From Bacillota bacterium (lineage in GTDB: Bacteria > Bacillota > Sulfobacillia > Sulfobacillales > Sulfobacillaceae), in contig JAPNUO010000002.1 in the NCBI GenBank assembly GCA_026627065.1, positions 186,001 to 250,000 of the forward strand: 64,000 nt of DNA, given 5' to 3'. Below, in pieces: positions 35,291 through 44,477 of this stretch (the stretch's first letter is position 1; the number at the start of each line of letters is the position of its first letter). The translations under genes were made by a program, and so were the position numbers. The notes under the pieces were generated by a model that saw nothing but the letters and a program-made list of their open reading frames with translations, searched no databases and was not told where the DNA came from.

Positions 35291-36006
35291 TCAAAGGGGA
35301 CGTGCAACAAATTCAGGCGGAAGAATCTTGAAGGCGACATGAGAGAAATTTTTGGCTTTGTACAAACCCGTTAATACCCACGGATAAGGGCAGGAGATTT
35401 CGTCGTTCCGGTCGCGGTTCTTTCGGCCCGGCAATACCGAATCGTGCAGGGGACAGTCCGCTTCGTGGTCCAGGTGCCCGAAAGCCTGCAGCCGCCCGAC
35501 ATGGCTCGTTTTCAAGTCCCCGCTGCCCAGGAGGCCTACGCCGCCGCGAGACACGCCGTGGGTATGCTGAGAATCCAGCTCGGAGATGCGGCACAGGAAT
35601 CGACGGAGCCACCGTCCAATGGGACCAGCACCTCGTGGGGGAATTCGTCCGATTTTGCGAGGGAAACGTCTCGGCTTTCTCCAGGGGCTGGCCTTGCTGG
35701 GCCAGACTCGGCGATTGTGTGTGGGAGTTCCGCCCGGCGTACCGCCCACGTGAGCCGGCTGTTTTTTGAGCGCTTGGGATTCGGTGAACAATTGCGGAAA
35801 GTTCTCGAGCGCCTGGCGCTTCCAGCGATGCAGTTGACGGGGATGGATACTGAATTCAGCGGCGAGCTGAACGACTGTTTTTCCTCTTTGAGCATCTTGA
35901 GAACCACTTGAGCTTTGACCGGGGCTGTATGGCGTTTTTGCCTCGGCATGATGTGTCCCGTGTAACAAGGAAGGGCCTCCCAAATTGTCTAGTTTTTGGG
36001 GACCCC
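35291..36006 (-). mobile_element. Remnant of an IS3-like element (orfA fragment and one end)
   Basis: On the minus strand ATG 35949 starts MPRQKRHTAPVKAQVVLKML then KEEK; after a frameshift near 35880 the helix-turn-helix part continues TVVQLAAEFSIHPRQLHRWK and LENFPQLF. This is a typical IS3-family OrfA. A likely terminal repeat GGGGTCCCCAAAAACTAGACA lies upstream (36006-35986). No intact OrfB with DDE residues follows; the remaining minus-strand frame to 35291 is scrambled. A dead insertion sequence next to the intact ylbJ gene. Confidence 0.65.
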
Positions 36007-36119
36007 TATTGATTTTCCGCCACTTGGCGAGGCATTATCCATCTCGCTCCGTGACGTGCGTCATAGGGGTCTTCTTTGGGACATAGCATGAAGGGAAGTC
36101 CCCGAATCGAGGTGGCGCC

Positions 36120-37373
36120 ATGGACGAACCACAGCCAAATCGCACGGCAACGATGATCACGGGCTTTACCATGCTGCTTTTGACCATTATGTTGATTGTC
36201 TTTTCAGAGCATGGCTATCACGCCACGGTGGGGGCCCTGAAACTCTTTTTTGAAGTCGTGTTTCCGTCCCTTCTCCCCTTCTTTATCTTGTCGGACGTGC
36301 TACTCTCGACCGGCATGGTCCATTATCTCGGCGTCTGGTTCGAACCGCTGATGCGGCCCTTATTCAACGTCCCTGGGGTGGGATCCTTTGTCTTCTCGAT
36401 GGGATTGGCGGCCGGCTATCCCATGGATGCGGTGCTTACAGCAAAGTTCCGCAAGCAGGGACTCTGCACCAAGACCGAGGGCGAACGGCTTCTCGCCTTT
36501 TCGAACTCAGCCGATCCCCTCTTTATCTTCGGAGCCGTCGCGGTGGGAATGTTTGGGCAACCGGCCCTGGGGGCGGTGCTGGCACTGGCCCATTACGCTT
36601 CTGTCCTCATGGTAGGCCTCACCTTCCGCTTCTATCACCGCCGGGAATCGGCTTCGGCGGAGTCAGGAGTCGTGCTCCGCGGCATTCACCGGCGGGCGGT
36701 GGACGCCATGCTCCGCGGCCGCCGCGAAGATGGACGGCCCCTGGGCAAGGTGCTCAACGAAGCGATTAGCGACGCGATTGCCACGCTGTTTCTCATCATG
36801 AGCTTTATGGTGCTGTTCGCCGTGGTGATTCGCGTGCTGACCGCGACGGGATTCATCGGGCTCATCGAAGGGCCGCTGGGCCTGATGCTGAAGGGAGTCG
36901 GCTTGTCGCCCCATCTTGCCAATGCGGCCATTCAGGGGCTATTTGAAATTGACTTGGGTTCGGCCGCTGCGGCCCACGCGCATGCGCCGCTGGTGCAGCG
37001 CCTGGTGGTCGTCTCGGCCATTATCGCCTGGTCGGGACTGTCCGTGCACGGCCAGGTGGCCTCGGTGCTGGCGGATACCGATATCGCCATGACGCCGTAT
37101 TTTGTTGCAAGGGCGCTCCATGCCGTGTATGCGGGGATCATGACGGTGGTCTTTTACCGTCCGGTGGAGGCCGCCTTAGGTTTCGTGACCTTGCCCGCGT
37201 TTGCCGCCCGGGACTTTCTCGTGGAGGGCGCGCCGAGTGGTATGCTGATCGACGGGTTGCACTTGAGCCTCATGGTCATGGGCGTATCGCTGACGGGACT
37301 GGTCGCGGGGGCCGTGGTTGTGGGCGGCATCCGGGGCATCCGCCGGGCGTGGTTAACCCTCCGCTATCGGTGA
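36120..37373 (+). CDS. ylbJ: YlbJ-like sporulation integral membrane protein
   Basis: A 417-residue polytopic membrane protein of the nucleoside-recognition (Gate) superfamily. Typical segments: VVFPSLLPFFILSDVLLSTG, GVGSFVFSMGLAAGYPMDAV, GERLLAFSNSADPLFIFGAV, and C-terminal LVVVSAIIAWSGLSVHGQVA. The family is needed in many endospore formers for spore coat/cortex development, with SpoVV-like roles in dipicolinate transport proposed. ATG 36120 is the natural start; upstream GGTGGCG is a modest ribosome binding site. The first 440 bases of this locus exist again as a pseudogene at 28653. It is the best evidence here that the host makes spores. Confidence 0.85.
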   Translation: MDEPQPNRTATMITGFTMLLLTIMLIVFSEHGYHATVGALKLFFEVVFPSLLPFFILSDVLLSTGMVHYLGVWFEPLMRPLFNVPGVGSFVFSMGLAAGYPMDAVLTAKFRKQGLCTKTEGERLLAFSNSADPLFIFGAVAVGMFGQPALGAVLALAHYASVLMVGLTFRFYHRRESASAESGVVLRGIHRRAVDAMLRGRREDGRPLGKVLNEAISDAIATLFLIMSFMVLFAVVIRVLTATGFIGLIEGPLGLMLKGVGLSPHLANAAIQGLFEIDLGSAAAAHAHAPLVQRLVVVSAIIAWSGLSVHGQVASVLADTDIAMTPYFVARALHAVYAGIMTVVFYRPVEAALGFVTLPAFAARDFLVEGAPSGMLIDGLHLSLMVMGVSLTGLVAGAVVVGGIRGIRRAWLTLRYR

Positions 37374-37489
37374 CGCTCATCCCTCGGCGAAAAGAAGCCG
37401 GCACCAGGGACGTTCGGCCGCGCGGCCTATGTTACACTGCAAGCAGGATCATGGAATGATGGCGAGGGGAAAGGTACGGTTACCCAATC

Positions 37490-39340
37490 ATGAACGACGA
37501 ACGAGTGAGCAGCGGGCCGTTTTTGCCGCCGGAAGCGTTGCCGCGCATTGTCGAACTGCCGGACCCATTTGCGCGCCCCGACGGGACGCGGGTGACGTCG
37601 CCCGAGGAGTGGCCAGCCCAACGGGCAGTGTGGCAAGCGCTGATGCAATTCTACGTCTACGGGTTTGCCGAAGACCCCGAGGGTGTGCGCTACGAGGCCC
37701 CCGCCGACGGGGAAGGGACCGGAGCCCTCGCAGTGCAGGCGGGGCCGCGGGAGGTGCGTTTTCCGCTGACCGTCACGGTGCCGCAGGCGGGCGAGGACAT
37801 TTTGGCTCCCCCGCCCTATCCTGTGGTCATTCAACTGGGTCCCCCCTGTCCTCCCACGCAAAAAGCCGCGTGGCTGGCCGCTGGATATGGGGTCATCGAG
37901 GTGCCGGTCACTGCCATTTACCGCGACGATGCCAGCCGCGCGGGGGCATATACCGCGCTCTTTCCGTACCGCGCGGGCGACCCCCGCGCCGACACCGGGG
38001 CGCTGCGGGCGTGGGCCTGGGGGGCGAGCCGCGTGCTTGACGCGCTGGAGCAGGGGGCCTGGCCATGGCTGGATCCGCAGCGCGCGGTGGTCCTGGGCGT
38101 GTCCCGCTACGGGAAGGCCGCGCTGCTGGCGGCGGCGCTGGATGCGCGGGTGGCGATGGCGGTGCCAGTGGATGCCGGGCAGGCCGGGACCGCCAGCTTT
38201 CGATATCACGAGGAAGGGCGCCGGTATGCCTACGAAGGCAATCCGCTGCCAGAAGGGCTCGGCCGCAGCGAAAAGCTGCGCAACATGCTGGGACGGTTCG
38301 ACCATTGGTTTAGCTCGCGCATGGCGGCGTTTCGGGAGCGGGAAGAGCACCTTCCGGGGGATGCCCACACGCTGATGGCCTTGGTGGCGCCCCGGCCCCT
38401 GCTGGTGGTGGTCGGCGAACGGTTTAGCTGGCTGGGGCCGTCGTCGCAGGTGCTGTCGGTGGCCGCCGCGCGGGAGGTCTATGAGTTTTTAGGCGCGTCG
38501 GGCCGGCTGGCGGTCCACGTGCGATCGGGCCCGCATGCGATTCAAGACGGCGACGTTGCGCTGGCCCGCGAGTTTGCCGATCACTGGTTGAGGGGACGGC
38601 CATGGGTACACGACCCGGACGCCTTTCCATTTCCCAACCTGTGGGCGCGGACGCCGTATCGCGTCCAGTCCGCCTACATCCCCTGGGCGCGCCCGGGCAA
38701 GCACCGGATCTGGACGTCTCAGGAGCGGATGGTGGCGGGCTGCCCGGTGACCTTGACCGTGGGGAGCGACGGGGACCAGGTTACTCTGACCAGTCCGTCG
38801 GGCGCGGTGCAGACGGTGCCCGTGGCGGCAGGACAGGCGACGTTCGCCTTGGCGGCGGAAGCGGTCGTGCCCGGCGTCTATCGCCTGACCGCCGAGGGGC
38901 CGCGCGAGCCGAAGACGATTGAAGTGGAGAGTGTGCCGACGGAGGAGGCGCTCCGGGTGACGGTGAGCCGCGACGGGCGGCACCGCCTCCTGCATTTTGC
39001 GGATTGCTACGACCGCGCGGCCGTGCGGGTCTGGATCAATGGCGTGGATGTCACCGACGTGGAGGATCCGACGCGCTTTCCCGAGGAGGATCATCACCAG
39101 GTGTACCGGATGCAATATGGCTTGCGCTTGAACGACATGGACAGCCTGTTGGCGGACGGACCGGTGCAGGTCGAGGTGCGGCGCCTGTATTTTCGCCATG
39201 CGTGGCCGGACGCCCCCTTTAGATATCGGGTGACCTTTTATCCGGCCGAGGCCGACGGGCTTTTGGTGGACAGCCGAGGACTCGCCCTTGGGTTGCAGCG
39301 GGAGGGCATCGCGACGGATGAGGGAGGAGAACGGGCGTGA
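37490..39340 (+). CDS. CE15-like glucuronoyl esterase / alpha-beta hydrolase with C-terminal beta domain
   Basis: A 616-residue protein. Residues about 60-370 form an alpha/beta hydrolase of CE15 type: VVIQLGPPCPPTQKAAWLAA, then the nucleophile elbow VVLGVSRYGKAALLAAALDA (GxSRxGK is diagnostic), DAGQAGTASFRYHEEGRR, and a histidine in RSGPHAIQDGD. The C-terminal 230 residues look like beta-sandwich material. There is no signal peptide, unlike most biomass-degrading CE15 enzymes, so an intracellular ester substrate is likely. Upstream GAGGGGAAAGG lies about 20 bases before ATG 37490. Confidence 0.68.
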   Translation: MNDERVSSGPFLPPEALPRIVELPDPFARPDGTRVTSPEEWPAQRAVWQALMQFYVYGFAEDPEGVRYEAPADGEGTGALAVQAGPREVRFPLTVTVPQAGEDILAPPPYPVVIQLGPPCPPTQKAAWLAAGYGVIEVPVTAIYRDDASRAGAYTALFPYRAGDPRADTGALRAWAWGASRVLDALEQGAWPWLDPQRAVVLGVSRYGKAALLAAALDARVAMAVPVDAGQAGTASFRYHEEGRRYAYEGNPLPEGLGRSEKLRNMLGRFDHWFSSRMAAFREREEHLPGDAHTLMALVAPRPLLVVVGERFSWLGPSSQVLSVAAAREVYEFLGASGRLAVHVRSGPHAIQDGDVALAREFADHWLRGRPWVHDPDAFPFPNLWARTPYRVQSAYIPWARPGKHRIWTSQERMVAGCPVTLTVGSDGDQVTLTSPSGAVQTVPVAAGQATFALAAEAVVPGVYRLTAEGPREPKTIEVESVPTEEALRVTVSRDGRHRLLHFADCYDRAAVRVWINGVDVTDVEDPTRFPEEDHHQVYRMQYGLRLNDMDSLLADGPVQVEVRRLYFRHAWPDAPFRYRVTFYPAEADGLLVDSRGLALGLQREGIATDEGGERA

Positions 39341-39376
39341 CGCGCGAGGAGGGGGAGCCTCCTCGCTTTGAACCGA

Positions 39377-39697
39377 CTACGTCATGGCTTGTAAATGGTG
39401 CAACACACCGAAGGCGCGGCGGTCGTCCGTGTCGATACACACGACGGCGCCTCCTTGTCGCAAGACCTCTGCATAGACCTCTGCCATAGATTTTTTCACA
39501 CCAAATCGGCGCAGCTGATGGAGGACGTCGAGAAACGGGTAGCAGGCCATATCGCGAGTCAATGGGCCTAATACCAAGACGTCCCGTGGGTCTTGCGGGT
39601 CCAGGAGAATCACAGACACCCGATGGTCTTGGCCCATCTGGTTGACTAATGAGATGACGGCAGATGGGTTATGAAACCAAGCCCAAACGCGCGGCAC
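39377..39697 (-). CDS. Hypothetical protein, 106 aa
   Basis: I do not recognise a family with confidence. The protein starts MPRVWAWFHNPSAVISLVNQ and has a beta-alpha repeat pattern (VSVILLDPQDPRDVLVLGPL) ending GGAVVCIDTDDRRAFGVLHH, loosely like small general-stress YflT-type proteins. I pick GTG 39697 because GGAGGTGA lies 6 bases upstream; further upstream GTG codons overlap that site. It is convergent with the CE15-like gene. Confidence 0.5.
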   Translation of the reverse strand: MPRVWAWFHNPSAVISLVNQMGQDHRVSVILLDPQDPRDVLVLGPLTRDMACYPFLDVLHQLRRFGVKKSMAEVYAEVLRQGGAVVCIDTDDRRAFGVLHHLQAMT

Positions 39698-39770
39698 GGC
39701 ATTCACCTCCACCGCTAGTGTGACTCAACCGTTTCGGGCGCAAACCGGCAGTGATTGGCAGAATGCCGCG

Positions 39771-40919
39771 TTAAAGGCTTTCCCAGACAATGCGGGCGCG
39801 CAGGAGATAGAGGTGGAAGAAGGAGACCACATGCTGCCAGTCTGCCCGCAGCCGTTCGCTGAAGCTCAGGGTGCCAGGTTCTTGGGCGACGGGTGGCGCG
39901 ACGGCAATCAGCGGGAGCTTCAGCCGGCGGGTGACCGGGGGACCTTGCTCAGTCACGAAATGGTAATCGTAGTGAATGGAGAGGACGGGTTTTGCCGGCC
40001 CGTGATTCACGTATTGCCACTGCACCGAGATGTCCGGGCGTATGCCGTCATAGAGCGGAATATGCCAGTCGTCCTGTAGCGCGGCAAAATAGCCGTAATG
40101 CCCCCAGGTCGGATCGGCTACAATCCACCCGGCACCCGGCAGGTAGAATTGCACCCACTCGTGAAATCCGCCTTGTCCGGCACCGTTGTTGGTGACGTAG
40201 CCGTCGACGAGTTCCGCCGGAATATGGTCGGTGCGGAGCATGGACACGTACAGTTCGGCGATGTCGCTGCAAATGCCAAGGCGCGTCCGCAAGGTCGCCA
40301 ATGCGGAGCCCGAGGGTTTGAGGGAGTAATTGTAATGAATATGCTGAACGACCCAATCAAAGAGGATCTTCGCCCTCAGGTACGGATTGTGAAGGGAGCC
40401 CACGAGGGCACGATCCAGGGCTTCGATGGGCGGGGCGTCGGTATCGACGGCTTTGGCTTCCAAACGAGGACTGGTGTAAAACCGGTAGAGACGGGAATGC
40501 GTATTATAGGGCGGATACACGGAGGGCAAACGATACGAGATATCCGACGACGTGGCCTCATAGTGCAACACCACGTGGAGAGACTGGCCAGGGGGAAGCT
40601 CAGGCCAGGTAAAGACGCCGATGAGATTGCCGTATTGATCGTGGAAGGTAGACGTCGGCGCCATCGACGATCCGACCAAGGTGACGTGGGCATACTGCGA
40701 CTTGGGAGCCAAGAGCACGATTTGCGCTTTGATGTTGTAGGCCGGAGTTTTTCCCCGATTGGTAATGGTCACCGATTTGGTGAAGGCGTAATAGGCGGGC
40801 AAGGCCGTCATGGCAACGGAAGTGGGCACTTGCGTCTCCTGAGCCCACGCCTTCAACGGCCACCCGAGCAGGATAATGGAACAGAGCGTGCTAAACAGGA
40901 CCATGAGGCGGCGTGCCAA
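39771..40919 (-). CDS. Secreted transglutaminase-like protein
   Basis: A 382-residue exported protein. The likely start is TTG 40919, preceded by GAGGGGGGA, giving the signal peptide MARRLMVLFSTLCSIILLGW with cleavage after KAWA. Residues about 35-150 form a beta-sandwich; the transglutaminase core follows with the triad C217 (LGICSDIAELYVSM), H253 (GGFHEWVQFY) and D269 (WIVADPTWGHYG). All three catalytic residues are present. Members of this fold act as cross-linkers or cysteine proteases; the target is probably an envelope protein or peptidoglycan, but that is inference. Confidence 0.8.
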   Translation of the reverse strand: MARRLMVLFSTLCSIILLGWPLKAWAQETQVPTSVAMTALPAYYAFTKSVTITNRGKTPAYNIKAQIVLLAPKSQYAHVTLVGSSMAPTSTFHDQYGNLIGVFTWPELPPGQSLHVVLHYEATSSDISYRLPSVYPPYNTHSRLYRFYTSPRLEAKAVDTDAPPIEALDRALVGSLHNPYLRAKILFDWVVQHIHYNYSLKPSGSALATLRTRLGICSDIAELYVSMLRTDHIPAELVDGYVTNNGAGQGGFHEWVQFYLPGAGWIVADPTWGHYGYFAALQDDWHIPLYDGIRPDISVQWQYVNHGPAKPVLSIHYDYHFVTEQGPPVTRRLKLPLIAVAPPVAQEPGTLSFSERLRADWQHVVSFFHLYLLRARIVWESL

Positions 40920-41021
40920 CCAGATCCCCCCTCGGTCTTCCTCATTATACTGGGGAGGGGGGATTTCGCAAAGGAAAAAGCCAAGCCCCCGCTTGGGAAG
41001 CGCCACCATAGGCTGGAGAGG

Positions 41022-41537
41022 CTATCGGATTTTTTCGACCTCGGATCGGATGTCTTCCAATTTCACATAGCGATCGCACGCATTTTCGAGCTCCGAGGAA
41101 ATCATGCCGCGCGTTCCCACGCCCACGATTTCCTTCCCTTTGGATCGAATCAGCTCCACCGCGCGCTCAAAGTCGCCGTCTCCGCTCATCAAGATGGCCA
41201 CGTCATAGCGCGTCACCGTGTTGAACATGTCCACCACGATTTCGATATCGAGATTGGCCCGCCTTATCACGGCGTTCGAACTTTGATCCAGCGTTTCTTT
41301 GATAGACTTTTCACGGATGGTGAACCCGAGATGCCGCAAAGCCGTCAGGAAATCGCGCTGGCTGTTGTCCGGCGGCACCTGGACGCCCGTGTAGTAAAAC
41401 GCGTTGTACAGCTGACGACCTCGGGTGAAGTACTCGATGACGCGCGCAAAGTCTAAATGCCATCCAAGCACGCGCTGAGCGTAAAACATGTTGGCGCCGT
41501 CGACGAATATGGCCACCCGTTCATTGTGATAATCCAC
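41022..41537 (-). CDS. NYN/PIN-fold (LabA-like) ribonuclease domain protein
   Basis: A 171-residue single-domain protein with the LabA/DUF88 pattern: VAIFVDGANMFYAQ (first aspartate), NLDIEIVVDMFNTV, and AILMSGDGDFERAVELIRSKG with the last acidic cluster. Acidic residues needed for metal binding are present. NYN proteins are predicted RNases; the cellular RNA target is not known. Transcribed alone on the minus strand, 102 bases upstream of the transglutaminase-like gene on the same strand, perhaps one unit. Confidence 0.86.
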   Translation of the reverse strand: MDYHNERVAIFVDGANMFYAQRVLGWHLDFARVIEYFTRGRQLYNAFYYTGVQVPPDNSQRDFLTALRHLGFTIREKSIKETLDQSSNAVIRRANLDIEIVVDMFNTVTRYDVAILMSGDGDFERAVELIRSKGKEIVGVGTRGMISSELENACDRYVKLEDIRSEVEKIR

Positions 41538-41780
41538 GTTCTCCCACCTATCGCACCGATTTCAATTCCTGTTTGTCTCCGATCTCCATGGCGTGGCAGA
41601 TCGTAGGATTTGCTATCATTATGACGTATTTTTGTGAGGACTGAAAGGACCTCACGGTGTCATCAACAGTTTTCCCCAGAGGGCCGACGGATCATCCCTG
41701 GCGAACATCTCAAGCGGCATAGCAATTTCTGGAGGATCGACATCGCGAGTGAGGAAAAAGTCGACAAGGGGCGTGGATGC

Positions 41781-42755
41781 ATGGTGTGGCTGGGCGTCGA
41801 TGGCGGCATGAGCAAAACGGAAGCTCTTTTGGTCTCGGAATCCGGTGTCTTGGGATTTGCCCGGGGCGGGCCCTCCAATCACCAGGGCGTCGGGTTGGGC
41901 GCGGCCGTGGACGCGGTGACCGAGGTGGTGGAAAAAGCGCTCGAAGATGCCAAGGTGTCATTAAGCCAAGTGTCCCGCGCGGTGTTGGGCTTAGCGGGCG
42001 CTGACTTTCCAGAGGATGTCGAGCAATTGGTCAGGGGCTTGGCGTCGTATTTTGGCGCCGTTCCGTATGCCGTGGTCAACGACGCGGAGATTGCCTTGGC
42101 TGCCGGCACGGAGGCTTCCTACGGCATAGTGGTCATTGCCGGCACCGGTACCAACGTGTTCGGCCGCAATCCACAAGGGCTTGCGCGCCACGTAGGGGGG
42201 CTGGGGTACGAATACGGGGATTACGGCAGCGGCGTGGACATGGCGCGCGACGTGCTGCATGCCGCGTTTCGCAGCGCCGAGCTGAGGGGACCCAAGACCG
42301 CGCTCGAGGCCTTGGTCTTGCAGAGTCTGGGCCAACCCGATTATACCGCTCTCGCCCGAGCTATGTACTTTCGGCAAATTCCCGAGATGATGCTTATTGT
42401 CTTGGCGCCGCTCTGCTTTCAGGCGGCCAGGGCTGAAGACGCGGTGGCCATCCAGATCCTGCAAAGACAAGGGGCGGCTCTGGCCGAAAGCGTGCTGGGG
42501 TGCGCGCGCCTTTTAGACATGGTGACGCTCGAAGCGGACGTCGTGCTGGCAGGCAGCCTCTGGCTGGGCCAAGCGCCGCACATGCGGGACAGCTTTGACG
42601 GCGTATTAGCTGAGACATGGCCCCAAGCCCGCGTGCGGGTCGCCGAGTTGAAGCCCGTAGTAGGGGCCGCGCTCCTTGCCGTGCCGGATGCTGGCACGCG
42701 CGCAAGCGTGCGGCGCACTTGCCGACAAGACCCGCGCCTTAAGGGGATTGAGTAG
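41781..42755 (+). CDS. BadF/BcrA-type ATPase, N-acetylglucosamine kinase-like
   Basis: A 324-residue actin-fold (ASKHA) kinase: phosphate-1 loop WLGVDGGMSKTEALLV, VVNDAEIALAAGT with the catalytic-type aspartate, phosphate-2 VVIAGTGTNVFGRNP, and GYEYGDYGSGVDMARDVL. This matches BadF/BadG/BcrA/BcrD proteins related to GlcNAc kinase. ATG 41781 with AAGGGG 9 bases upstream is preferred to the longer frame. It probably phosphorylates an amino sugar, perhaps recycled from cell wall. The 3' end overlaps the convergent fur gene by 17 bases. Confidence 0.78.
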   Translation: MVWLGVDGGMSKTEALLVSESGVLGFARGGPSNHQGVGLGAAVDAVTEVVEKALEDAKVSLSQVSRAVLGLAGADFPEDVEQLVRGLASYFGAVPYAVVNDAEIALAAGTEASYGIVVIAGTGTNVFGRNPQGLARHVGGLGYEYGDYGSGVDMARDVLHAAFRSAELRGPKTALEALVLQSLGQPDYTALARAMYFRQIPEMMLIVLAPLCFQAARAEDAVAIQILQRQGAALAESVLGCARLLDMVTLEADVVLAGSLWLGQAPHMRDSFDGVLAETWPQARVRVAELKPVVGAALLAVPDAGTRASVRRTCRQDPRLKGIE

Positions 42756-43188
42756 CGTTGGCTTTTTGGCAATCGGGGCAGAGGCCATGCACTTCCATTT
42801 GGTGAAAATCAATGTGAAAACCCTTGTCGTCGCTAATGGTCTTCAGCGCTTCTTCGAGGCGGCAATCGTAAATGTTGACGGTCCGGCCACATTGTCGGCA
42901 CACAAGATGATCGTGATGGCGGGCAAAGGGTTCTAACAGTTCGTACGCGACATTTTGGTGATCCTGCAGCACCGGATGAACCACCTGGAGCTCCGTGAGA
43001 GTTTCCATGATGCGATACAATGTCGCGGTATTCAGGCCCGAGCCTTCCACGCGGCTCGCGAGGTCGGGAATCGTGAGCGGCTCATTGCTGCTTTGCATGA
43101 CGCGGAACACTGTCAAGCGGTTGGGAGTGACGCGCACACCGTGATCGCGTAAAAACTGCACAAACTCTTTCTCTCCAGCTGTCGGCAT
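42739..43188 (-). CDS. Fur family metal-dependent transcriptional regulator
   Basis: A 149-residue regulator. The winged helix is at about 15-80 with the recognition segment LNTATLYRIMETLTE. The metal-binding dimerisation part has HHDHLVCRQCGRTVNIYD and a second knuckle HGLCPDCQK, giving the structural zinc CxxC pair. ATG 43188 has GGAGGAGGGTG 8 bases upstream; the open frame upstream of it is not used. It could be Fur, Zur or PerR: the sequence visible here does not discriminate. No target operator was identified. Confidence 0.87.
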   Translation of the reverse strand: MPTAGEKEFVQFLRDHGVRVTPNRLTVFRVMQSSNEPLTIPDLASRVEGSGLNTATLYRIMETLTELQVVHPVLQDHQNVAYELLEPFARHHDHLVCRQCGRTVNIYDCRLEEALKTISDDKGFHIDFHQMEVHGLCPDCQKANATQSP

Positions 43189-43374
43189 GTCGCCACCCTC
43201 CTCCGGTTGGACCGCTTTTCCCGATGCTAGGCGGGCGGAAAGGCCAAGTGCCTTTTCGCGATCCATTGTACCACACATTGCCCCGATTCTTCAGAGCCCG
43301 CCCCGCCGGTCGGCCAAGGCCTTTGCAACTTTTGGCGACTTGCCGGACGCGTCGGCGAGCGGTAGGATCACGTT

Positions 43375-44439
43375 ATGAAGCGGCGAGTGGTGTGGACCCT
43401 AGGGGCAGCCTTGTTGATGCTGTCGGGATGCGGAACGGTGCGGCAAGCGCACCCGATCTCTCATGGCATGTCCCCCACCGAGGTTAAGAATGAGGTGCTG
43501 GCGCGCGTCCGCGGCTGGCGTGCCGTGAAGGAAACCTTCACGGAAGTCTTCACCACGCCCCGTCATCAGTCGACGGTGTACCGTGTCAAACTGGTGGCGG
43601 AAGCCGACCCGACGCGGTTTCGCCTGGAGGTGACGCCCTCCACCGGACAGCCTTATGAAGTGATCGACAATGGCCTCAACACGATCGTGTATCAGGCGGG
43701 GGCCAAACATTACAGCGTTTTGACGGATGATCCCGACTCCCTCACCGAATTCCGCATTCTGGGTACAAATTTTCCTCAGGTCATTCAGTCGAGCCAGGCG
43801 AAATCCGTCGACGTCACCTCGAAGGAAGTAGTGCTCCACCTCGTGTCGCCGGTAACGGCCCACATTATGGCCAAGACCACCTTGTGGTTTAGCCTGATGT
43901 CAAATACGCCCATCAAGTGGCAGTCCACCTGGCCGGGCGGCACCCTGACAGAAACGCCGACGCGAATGGCTATCAACCCGGCTGTTTCCAGCACGGCGTT
44001 TAACTTTACGCCGCCGGCCGGAGTGACTCCCGAAGTGGCGTTGACCCAGCAAGGGACGGAGCTCGACTTAGTGCGGGACGAGGTGTCTTTTCCCATTGTG
44101 CTGCCGCCGGAAAACCAGAATCTGGCGCTGGAAGGCGTGAACGTGGGGCGGGAGGCGCAGCAACGGGTCGTGTTGCTGACGTACAATACGCCGAGCGGGA
44201 GCCCGGTGGTCATTACGGAATCGCGCGGGCTGCCGTTCAAGGCGCCGGCCGGGGTATCGATGGTGAGCGAAGCGGTGGGATTGACCACCGTGAAGGTGGG
44301 GGTGCTGCCGGACGGAGATGAGATAGGCGTGTTGACGTTGGATAAAACGTTGTTAGTGGTGGAAGGGCCGACCACCGTGGTTGATGGCCTGATTAATGCC
44401 TGGGCCAATGCGAGTCCCTCGTCGCTGCCCAATGGCTAA
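43375..44439 (+). CDS. Lipoprotein, LolA/GerS-like beta-barrel fold
   Basis: A 354-residue lipoprotein. The signal is MKRRVVWTLGAALLMLSGCG with lipobox LSGC (C19). The mature part resembles LolA-type outer-membrane lipoprotein carriers and the spore-former GerS/DUF4367-like proteins: RLEVTPSTGQPYEVIDNGLN followed by YQAGAKHYSVL is a typical pair of strands. It should be anchored on the outer face of the membrane. In spore formers relatives support cortex hydrolase function or lipid sensing; here that is only suggested. GAGCGGTAGGATC precedes the ATG. The PduX-like gene follows on the same strand. Confidence 0.65.
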   Translation: MKRRVVWTLGAALLMLSGCGTVRQAHPISHGMSPTEVKNEVLARVRGWRAVKETFTEVFTTPRHQSTVYRVKLVAEADPTRFRLEVTPSTGQPYEVIDNGLNTIVYQAGAKHYSVLTDDPDSLTEFRILGTNFPQVIQSSQAKSVDVTSKEVVLHLVSPVTAHIMAKTTLWFSLMSNTPIKWQSTWPGGTLTETPTRMAINPAVSSTAFNFTPPAGVTPEVALTQQGTELDLVRDEVSFPIVLPPENQNLALEGVNVGREAQQRVVLLTYNTPSGSPVVITESRGLPFKAPAGVSMVSEAVGLTTVKVGVLPDGDEIGVLTLDKTLLVVEGPTTVVDGLINAWANASPSSLPNG

Positions 44440-44477
44440 CAGGGAGAGCTGAATCGCATCGTGGTGGGGGGAGCACC

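Noticed and set aside
35291..35983. A 230-codon minus-strand protein taken as one real gene
   Set aside because: Only its first about 45 codons match an IS3 OrfA and these begin out of frame with the true OrfA start; the rest is scrambled.
40098..41456. 452-codon plus-strand frame over the transglutaminase-like and NYN genes
   Set aside because: It spans two clearly real minus-strand genes with conserved catalytic residues and the gap between them, and shows no family signature.
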